Assembly: GCA_964464435.1 (NCBI GenBank)
Contig: CAYXGE010000005.1
Coordinates: forward strand, 1-40,896
Direction: 5' to 3'
Length of the DNA stretch: 40,896 bases
From: CAYXGE01 sp964464435
GTDB taxonomy: Bacteria > Pseudomonadota > Gammaproteobacteria > Burkholderiales > Methylophilaceae
The position numbers were made by a program, and so were the translations under genes. Positions 35,903 through 40,896 of the stretch are shown in pieces; position 1 is the stretch's first letter, and every line of letters starts with the position of its first letter. Under the pieces are notes generated by a model that saw only the letters and a program-made list of their open reading frames with translations, did no database searches and was not told the origin of the DNA.

Positions 35903-36498
35903 ATGACAATACGCAATCACCTTGAGATGCAAAGTGAATGGGATCCAAAAGCCTTGGGATTAATCCCAATGGTGGTTGAACAAAGCGGTCGAGGTGAGCG
36001 TTCTTATGATATTTATTCACGCCTTTTAAAAGAGCGTGTTGTGTTTCTGGTTGGGCCAGTCAATGATATGACAGCTAATTTAGTTGTTGCCCAATTATTG
36101 TTTTTAGAAGCAGAAAACCCAGACAAAGATATCTCACTTTATATCAACTCACCCGGTGGTTCAGTCACTGCTGGAATGGCGATATACGATACTATGCAAT
36201 TTATCAAACCTGATGTGAGTACCTTGTGCTCAGGTCAAGCCGCTAGCATGGGGGCATTACTGCTCACAGCAGGCGCAAAAGGCAAACGCTTTGTATTGCC
36301 CAATTCACGCGTGATGATTCATCAACCTTTGGGTGGTTTTCAAGGTCAAGCCTCTGATATTGAAATTCATGCCAAAGAAATCCTTTTCTTAAAAGAAAAA
36401 CTGAACCAAATCATGGCGAAGCATACTGGTCAACCGATTGAAGCCATCCAAAATGACACAGACCGTGACAATTTTATGAGTGCTGAGCAAGCCGTAGC
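35903..36498 (+). CDS. clpP: ATP-dependent Clp protease proteolytic subunit, 3' end lost in gap
   Basis: The serine peptidase ring that degrades substrates unfolded by ClpX or ClpA. 198 residues are visible; by comparison with E. coli only about 12-15 C-terminal residues are missing. The triad is complete: Ser115 (GQAASMGALL), His140 (VMIHQPLGG) and Asp189 (TDRDNF). YINSPGGSVTAGMAIYD is the family core. The N-terminal residues before about 20 may be a propeptide, as in E. coli. The ATG directly follows the tig stop. The open frame runs through the N run into clpX, but that is an artefact, not a fusion. Confidence 0.96.
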
Positions 36499-36598
36499 NN
36501 NNNNNNNNNNNNNNNNNNNNNNNNNNNNNNNNNNNNNNNNNNNNNNNNNNNNNNNNNNNNNNNNNNNNNNNNNNNNNNNNNNNNNNNNNNNNNNNNNN
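36499..36598. other. Assembly gap (100 N) between clpP and clpX
   Basis: Nominal gap. It must hide the clpP end, the intergenic bases and about 50 residues of ClpX including its zinc-binding domain, which needs roughly 250-300 bp. Confidence 0.95.
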
Positions 36599-37717
36599 CA
36601 GGGCGATAATGGCTCAAAACTTCGCGATAAAAGTTTACCAACCCCACATGAAATTTGTGAAACCTTAGATCAATATGTTATTGGCCAAACCGCAGCCAAA
36701 AAGAGTTTATCTGTCGCGGTATACAATCATTACAAGCGATTAGGTCAAAACGCAGGTAAAGATGATGTAGAAATTGCAAAAAGTAATATCTTGCTCATTG
36801 GTCCAACAGGTTCAGGCAAAACCCTTCTAGCACAAACCTTAGCTAAAGTACTCGATGTACCCTTTGTGATTGCTGATGCAACCACGCTAACTGAGGCAGG
36901 TTACGTGGGTGAAGATGTTGAAAACATCATGCAAAAGCTATTGCAGAAATGTGATTACGATGTAGATAAAGCGATGCGTGGCATTGTATACATTGATGAA
37001 ATTGATAAAATTACCCGTAAATCAGAAAACCCATCTATCACTCGTGATGTGTCTGGTGAAGGCGTGCAACAAGCCTTACTTAAGTTGATTGAAGGTACTG
37101 TTGCCTCAGTGCCACCTCAAGGCGGACGTAAACATCCCAATCAAGAATTTGTGCAATTAGATACCACCAATATCTTATTTATCTGCGGTGGTGCTTTTGA
37201 TGGCTTGGAAAAAATCATCCGTCGCCGTTCTGAAAAGGGTGGTATTGGTTTTGGTGCTGAAGTCAAAGGTAAAGATGATGTGCGCGCAGTGGGTGAAATT
37301 TTACGTGATGTCGAGCCAGAAGATTTAATCAAATTCGGATTGATTCCTGAGTTTGTAGGTCGTTTGCCTGCGGTAGCAACCTTAGAGTCTTTAGATGAAT
37401 CTGCATTAATGACTATTTTAGTTGAGCCTAAAAATGCATTAACCAAGCAATATGCTAAATTATTTGAGTTAGAAGGCGTAGAATTAGAGTTGCGTGAATC
37501 TGCGTTGTTACTCATTGCTAAGAAAGCATTAGAGCGCAAAACTGGCGCGCGTGGTCTGCGTTCTATCATGGAACATGCATTGCTTGATATTATGTACGAT
37601 TTACCTTCACTACAACATGTCGTTAAAGTGGTAGTCGACGAAAGTGTGATTTTGGGCGAGACGCAACCGATACTTATTTACTCTGACCAAGCGCGAACTG
37701 CTGAACAAAGCAGTTAA
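36599..37717 (+). CDS. clpX: ATP-dependent Clp protease ATP-binding subunit ClpX, 5' end lost in gap
   Basis: A hexameric AAA+ unfoldase that recognises tagged substrates and feeds them to ClpP. 372 residues are visible (E. coli 424), starting just before the conserved LPTPHEICETLDQYVIGQ. The N-terminal four-cysteine zinc domain is in the gap. Seen: Walker A GPTGSGKT, pore loop GYVGED, Walker B IVYIDEIDKI, the RKH loop GGRKHP, the IGF loop (GGIGFGAEVKG) that docks on ClpP, and sensor II GARGLRSIMEHALLD. The C-terminus is complete. Downstream 150 bp separate it from lon. Confidence 0.96.
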   Translation, partial: QGDNGSKLRDKSLPTPHEICETLDQYVIGQTAAKKSLSVAVYNHYKRLGQNAGKDDVEIAKSNILLIGPTGSGKTLLAQTLAKVLDVPFVIADATTLTEAGYVGEDVENIMQKLLQKCDYDVDKAMRGIVYIDEIDKITRKSENPSITRDVSGEGVQQALLKLIEGTVASVPPQGGRKHPNQEFVQLDTTNILFICGGAFDGLEKIIRRRSEKGGIGFGAEVKGKDDVRAVGEILRDVEPEDLIKFGLIPEFVGRLPAVATLESLDESALMTILVEPKNALTKQYAKLFELEGVELELRESALLLIAKKALERKTGARGLRSIMEHALLDIMYDLPSLQHVVKVVVDESVILGETQPILIYSDQARTAEQSS

Positions 37718-37748
37718 AAATTGTTTAATTAAGATAATTAACCCAAAA

Positions 37749-37774
37749 GAGCTATTTTTATTCTGAAATAGTTC
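37749..37774 (+). terminator. Weak hairpin after clpX
   Basis: GAGCTATTT (37749-37757) can pair with AAATAGTTC (37766-37774), nine pairs with one G-U, 32 bases after the clpX stop. No T run follows, so it may not terminate efficiently. Confidence 0.35.
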
Positions 37775-37785
37775 ATATATGATGT

Positions 37786-37813
37786 CTTGTAATATCGATA
37801 TGCAACCCCATAT
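37786..37813 (+). promoter_or_regulatory. Heat-shock (sigma-32) promoter of lon
   Basis: CTTGTAA (37786-37792), a 13-base spacer, then CCCCATAT (37806-37813). The sigma-32 consensus in proteobacteria is CTTGAAA, N11-16, CCCCATNT, so this matches all but one defined base. It lies 56 bp before the lon ATG, and lon is a classical sigma-32 gene. The predicted transcript starts near 37820. Confidence 0.85.
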
Positions 37814-37820
37814 GCAAAAT

Positions 37821-37846
37821 AGGTGAGTGGCATATTGTGCTCACCT
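37821..37846 (+). promoter_or_regulatory. Hairpin at the predicted 5' end of the lon mRNA
   Basis: AGGTGAG (37821-37827) pairs perfectly with CTCACCT (37840-37846) over a 12-base loop. The first arm begins about where sigma-32 transcription should start, so the mRNA would begin with this stem. It does not cover the ribosome site GAAGG (37858-37862). A TCTTTATT tract follows, so attenuation is an alternative. Confidence 0.5.
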
Positions 37847-37869
37847 TCTTTATTGACGAAGGTATTCAA

Positions 37870-40305
37870 ATGACAGAACGCGTGTTACCAAGTTTTTCTT
37901 CCGATGTAGGGTTGCTTCCATTGCTACCCTTAAGAGATGTTGTGGTCTACCCACATCTCGTTATTCCACTTTTTGTTGGAAGAGCTAAGTCTGTAAAGGC
38001 TTTAGAGCTTGCTTCAGGCCATGACAAGCAAATTCTATTAGTGGCGCAAAAATCCCCCAATAACGACGAACCCATAGCCGACGATTTGTATGAGGTCGGT
38101 ACAGTTGCCACAGTGCTACAAATGCTAAAACTGCCAGATGGTACGGTTAAAGTATTGGTAGAAGGTGTACGTCGTGCCAAAGTGATTGAATTTATTGAAA
38201 CTGAAGAATGCTTTGCAGCAAAAGCAGAAGAAATATCAGAGTCCACAGAGCAAGATAGTGAACTTCAAGCCTTAATGCGCACAGTGTTCAGTCAGTTTGA
38301 CCAATACGTTAAACTCAATAAAAAAATCCCCCCAGAGATACTCACCTCGCTTGCAACGATTGATGATGCTGGTCGTTTAGCCGATACGATTACTGCCCAT
38401 CTCACCTTAAAACTTGAAGAAAAGCAAAAAATTCTAGAAATGTTTAACGTGACCAAACGTCTTGAACATCTCCTCAATTTGCTTGAAGCTGAAATTGATA
38501 TTTTACAAGTGGAAAAACGTATTCGTGGACGTGTTAAACGTCAAATGGAAAAAAGCCAACGCGAGTATTATTTGAATGAACAGGTTAAGGCTATTCAAAA
38601 AGAACTTGGTGAGCAAGATGAAGGCGCAGAGCTCGATGAGCTTGAACAAAAAATTATCAGTGCCAAAATGCCTAAAGAGGCTTTAGATAAAGCCAATGCA
38701 GAACTCAAAAAGTTGAAAATGATGTCACCTATGTCAGCTGAAGCGACAGTGGTAAGAAATTATATTGAAACGTTGACCAACTTACCTTGGAAGAAAAAAA
38801 CCAAGATTAGTAAAAATCTAGGAAGCGCAGAAGATATATTAGATGCGGACCATTTTGGTTTGGAAAAAGTAAAAGAACGCATCGTTGAATACCTCGCAGT
38901 TCAGCAACGTGTTGGACAAATGAAAGCCCCAATTCTGTGTTTGGTTGGGCCTCCAGGCGTTGGTAAAACATCGCTTGGTCAAAGTATTGCTAAAGCAGTC
39001 AACCGTAAATTTATTCGTATGGCTTTGGGCGGCGTGCGTGATGAATCAGAGATTCGTGGGCATCGCCGTACTTATATCGGTTCTATGCCGGGTAAGGTGT
39101 TGCAAAGCATGGCTAAAGTTGGCGTAAAAAATCCGCTATTTTTGCTAGATGAAGTCGATAAAATGGGGCAAGACTTTAGAGGTGATCCATCCTCTGCTTT
39201 ATTAGAAGTATTAGACCCAGAGCAAAATCATACTTTTATTGACCATTATATTGAAGTTGAATATGACCTTTCTGATGTGATGTTTGTGGCAACCTCGAAT
39301 TCGCTCAATATTCCGCCTGCCTTGCTTGATAGAATGGAAGTGATTCGTCTTGCTGGCTATACTGAAGATGAAAAAGTCAATATTGCATTGCGTTATTTAT
39401 TGCCAAAACAATTTAAAGCACATGGTCTAAAAGAAACTGAAATGACTATAGGTGAGCAAGCTATATTAGATATCGTGCGTTACTATACAAGAGAAGCAGG
39501 AGTAAGAAGTTTAGACCGTGAAATCTCTAAAATTTGTCGTAAAGTGGTTAAAGAGTTATTAACTGCAAAAGCAGGTAGTAAAACCAAAAAGGTGAGTGTT
39601 ACTAGCAAAAATTTAGACAAATATTTAGGTGTTCAACGTTATGATTACGGTTTGGCAGCAAAAGAAAACCAGATTGGTCAAGTCACTGGCTTAGCTTGGA
39701 CTTCTGTAGGTGGAGAACTCTTAACGATTGAAGCGGTTCTGCTGACTGGTAAAGGTAAAACGACTACCACAGGTAAGTTGGGTGACGTGATGAAAGAATC
39801 TACGCAAGCTGCAATGAGCGTGGTAAGAAGTCGTGCCAAAACGCTCGGGATTAGTGACGATTTTTACGAGAAAAATGATATACACATCCACTTTCCTGAA
39901 GGCGCAACTCCTAAAGATGGCCCAAGTGCTGGTATTGCCATTACCACAGCACTGGTATCAATACTGACGCAGATTCCTGTGCGCGCAGATGTTGCGATGA
40001 CTGGAGAAATTACTCTTCGTGGTGAGGTGTTGCCTATTGGTGGATTAAAAGAAAAGCTACTGGCAGCCCATCGAGGCGGCATTAAAACTGTGCTTATCCC
40101 TCATCAAAACGTAAAGGACTTAACTGACATCCCAGACAATATCAAAGGTCATTTAGATATACGCCCAGTTAAATGGATTGATGAAGTGTTATCAGTAGCA
40201 CTCGAGCGTGCACCTCAACCATTAGCTGAAGAAGTTGCAGTTGAAGTTGTGGTGGATGCCCCTGAAATAAAAAAACCAGAAGATGCACCTATCATTACGC
40301 ATTAA
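37870..40305 (+). CDS. lon: ATP-dependent protease Lon (LonA)
   Basis: A cytoplasmic AAA+ serine protease for damaged and regulatory proteins. 811 residues (E. coli 784). The N-terminal substrate domain spans about 10-205 (LPLLPLRDVVVYPHLVIPLFV), with a coiled coil around 205-265. The AAA+ module has Walker A GPPGVGKT (360-367) and Walker B LFLLDEVDKMG. The protease domain carries the Ser686 (PKDGPSAG) and Lys729 (GGLKEKLL) dyad. The short Val/Glu/Pro-rich C-terminal tail is variable. I chose the ATG at 37870 because GAAGG is seven bases upstream and the sequence then begins MTERVLPSF; an in-frame GTG at 37837 lies inside the leader hairpin. Confidence 0.97.
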   Translation: MTERVLPSFSSDVGLLPLLPLRDVVVYPHLVIPLFVGRAKSVKALELASGHDKQILLVAQKSPNNDEPIADDLYEVGTVATVLQMLKLPDGTVKVLVEGVRRAKVIEFIETEECFAAKAEEISESTEQDSELQALMRTVFSQFDQYVKLNKKIPPEILTSLATIDDAGRLADTITAHLTLKLEEKQKILEMFNVTKRLEHLLNLLEAEIDILQVEKRIRGRVKRQMEKSQREYYLNEQVKAIQKELGEQDEGAELDELEQKIISAKMPKEALDKANAELKKLKMMSPMSAEATVVRNYIETLTNLPWKKKTKISKNLGSAEDILDADHFGLEKVKERIVEYLAVQQRVGQMKAPILCLVGPPGVGKTSLGQSIAKAVNRKFIRMALGGVRDESEIRGHRRTYIGSMPGKVLQSMAKVGVKNPLFLLDEVDKMGQDFRGDPSSALLEVLDPEQNHTFIDHYIEVEYDLSDVMFVATSNSLNIPPALLDRMEVIRLAGYTEDEKVNIALRYLLPKQFKAHGLKETEMTIGEQAILDIVRYYTREAGVRSLDREISKICRKVVKELLTAKAGSKTKKVSVTSKNLDKYLGVQRYDYGLAAKENQIGQVTGLAWTSVGGELLTIEAVLLTGKGKTTTTGKLGDVMKESTQAAMSVVRSRAKTLGISDDFYEKNDIHIHFPEGATPKDGPSAGIAITTALVSILTQIPVRADVAMTGEITLRGEVLPIGGLKEKLLAAHRGGIKTVLIPHQNVKDLTDIPDNIKGHLDIRPVKWIDEVLSVALERAPQPLAEEVAVEVVVDAPEIKKPEDAPIITH

Positions 40306-40319
40306 TTAATCTAGTGGGC

Positions 40320-40349
40320 TTGACATAGGCTGATTCAACTTGTTATAAA
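40320..40349 (+). promoter_or_regulatory. Sigma-70 promoter of hupB
   Basis: A perfect TTGACA (40320-40325), 18-base spacer, and TATAAA (40344-40349), 75 bp upstream of the hupB start. A second possible promoter is TTCGCA (40370-40375), 17 bases, TATACT (40393-40398). Two promoters would fit strong growth-phase-dependent HU expression, as known in E. coli. Confidence 0.75.
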
Positions 40350-40424
40350 GTGGGTGCAGACAGTGGCTGTTCGCACTCGCCTGATTTTTTCGTATACTAA
40401 TTAACCAGTGATAGGGAGATGAAA

Positions 40425-40697
40425 GTGAATAAATCTGAATTGATTGAACAAATTGCTAAAGCTGCCAATATTTCAAAAGCAGCTGCAGGCCGCTCATTAG
40501 ATGCGACAACAGCAGCCATCACAAAGGCCTTGAAAAAAGGTGATATGGTGACCTTGATTGGCTTTGGTACATTCTATGTTGGTAAACGTGCGGCGAGAAA
40601 TGGTCGTAATCCACAAACTGGCGCAACAATTAAGATTAAGGCAGCAAATTCTCCTAAATTTAGGGCTGGCAAAGCACTCAAAGATAGTGTAAACTAG
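40425..40697 (+). CDS. hupB: DNA-binding protein HU-beta
   Basis: A small histone-like protein that bends and compacts DNA. The start is assigned to the GTG at 40425: AGGGAG (40413-40418) is six bases away and the protein then begins MNKSELIEQIA and has 90 residues, exactly as in E. coli HU-beta. The ATG at 40419 touches the ribosome site. Dimerisation helices occupy about 1-38; the DNA-binding arm shows IGFGTFYVGKRAARNGRNPQTG with the intercalating Pro. It follows lon, as in E. coli, and precedes two tRNA genes. Confidence 0.97.
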   Translation: MNKSELIEQIAKAANISKAAAGRSLDATTAAITKALKKGDMVTLIGFGTFYVGKRAARNGRNPQTGATIKIKAANSPKFRAGKALKDSVN

Positions 40698-40719
40698 CGG
40701 TCTTTGTTGGTTAAGCAAT

Positions 40720-40795
40720 GGGTGCTTAGCTCAGTTGGTAGAGCGTCGCCCTTACAAGGCGAATGTCAGCGGTTCGACCCCGTTAGCACCCACCA
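40720..40795 (+). tRNA. tRNA-Val(UAC)
   Basis: A 76-base tRNA: acceptor GGGTGCT/AGCACCC, D-arm GCTCAGTTGGTAGAGC, anticodon stem CGCC/GGCG with anticodon TAC (40753-40755), T-arm GCGGTTCGACCCCGT, encoded CCA. It starts 22 bases after the hupB stop. Confidence 0.97.
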
Positions 40796-40842
40796 TGTAC
40801 CAATAATTTTGAAGAATATACCGTCTGTGACGCTGTATTTAC

Positions 40843-40896
40843 GGAGCGGTAGTTCAGTTGGTTAGAATACCGGCCTGTCACGCCGGGGGTCGCGGG
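40843..40896 (+). tRNA. tRNA-Asp(GUC), 3' part cut by window edge
   Basis: Begins GGAGCGGTAGTTCAGTTGG, nearly identical to bacterial tRNA-Asp, with anticodon GTC (40877-40879) in an anticodon arm CCGGCCTGTCACGCCGG. The T-arm is cut by the window end. It lies 47 bases after tRNA-Val, probably in one transcript. Confidence 0.96.

Noticed and set aside
35903..37717. A single 604-codon ClpP-ClpX fusion frame
   Set aside because: The frame passes through 100 N. ClpP and ClpX are separate families, and both the ClpP end and ClpX zinc domain are missing, so continuity is chance.
40419..40424. ATG start for hupB at 40419
   Set aside because: It directly abuts AGGGAG; the GTG at 40425 has correct spacing and gives the conserved 90-residue HU.
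1..40896. CRISPR array, IS element, prophage, integron or toxin-antitoxin module
   Set aside because: No regularly spaced repeats, transposase, integrase or recognisable small toxin gene was seen on either strand; almost all genes are housekeeping.

Overview
The window looks like chromosomal core sequence from an AT-rich betaproteobacterium. Gene content, gene order (rne/rluC; tRNA-Leu-tig-clpP-clpX-lon-hupB-tRNA-Val-tRNA-Asp; queG/tsaE-amidase-mutL) and low GC fit a Methylophilaceae-type methylotroph such as Methylotenera. That assignment is an inference, since no methanol or C1 marker gene lies here. No phage, IS element, integron, CRISPR array or toxin-antitoxin pair was seen. The sequence is a scaffold with five runs of exactly 100 N (5998-6097, 17011-17110, 22319-22418, 27147-27246, 36499-36598). 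These are nominal gap lengths. At least one is really a 55-bp contig overlap, and at least two must hide several hundred bases.

Layout. 1-5997: partial tRNA-Asn, an AsmA-family envelope protein, a class I aminotransferase, an exported trypsin-like/TPR protein and uvrB. 6098-12427: rne on the minus strand and, after a 750-bp hairpin-rich intergenic stretch, the divergent row rluC, HAD phosphatase, Rieske protein and sppA, ending at a strong terminator. 12458-21185: a glycogen/hexose module, with pgi and glgB on the minus strand and glgC, a GH57 glycosidase and malQ on the plus strand. Together they cover G6P/F6P interconversion, ADP-glucose synthesis, branching, and glucan hydrolysis or transfer. 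No glycogen synthase or phosphorylase is in view.

21190-27065: a TIGR03862-like flavoprotein and queG (minus, both cut by a gap), then tsaE, an AMIN/Amidase_3 cell-wall amidase and mutL, an order that resembles the E. coli queG/tsaE/amiB/mutL region. 27066-33963: a minus-strand efflux operon of TolC-type outer-membrane factor, membrane-fusion protein and CzcA/CusA-type RND pump, followed 8 bp later by an unrecognised secreted protein that runs into a gap. 34030-40896: a small unknown protein, tRNA-Leu(UAG), then the protein quality-control block tig-clpP-clpX-lon, hupB, tRNA-Val(UAC) and a partial tRNA-Asp(GUC).

The most informative non-coding signals are a near-consensus sigma-32 promoter upstream of lon with a hairpin at the predicted 5' end of its mRNA, the structured rne leader, the shared ATGCAT start of queG and tsaE, and long hairpins that contain or abut stop codons at the ends of asmA and the efflux adaptor gene. 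I did not find a convincing new multi-gene system. The closest candidate is the RND operon with its linked unknown secreted protein.
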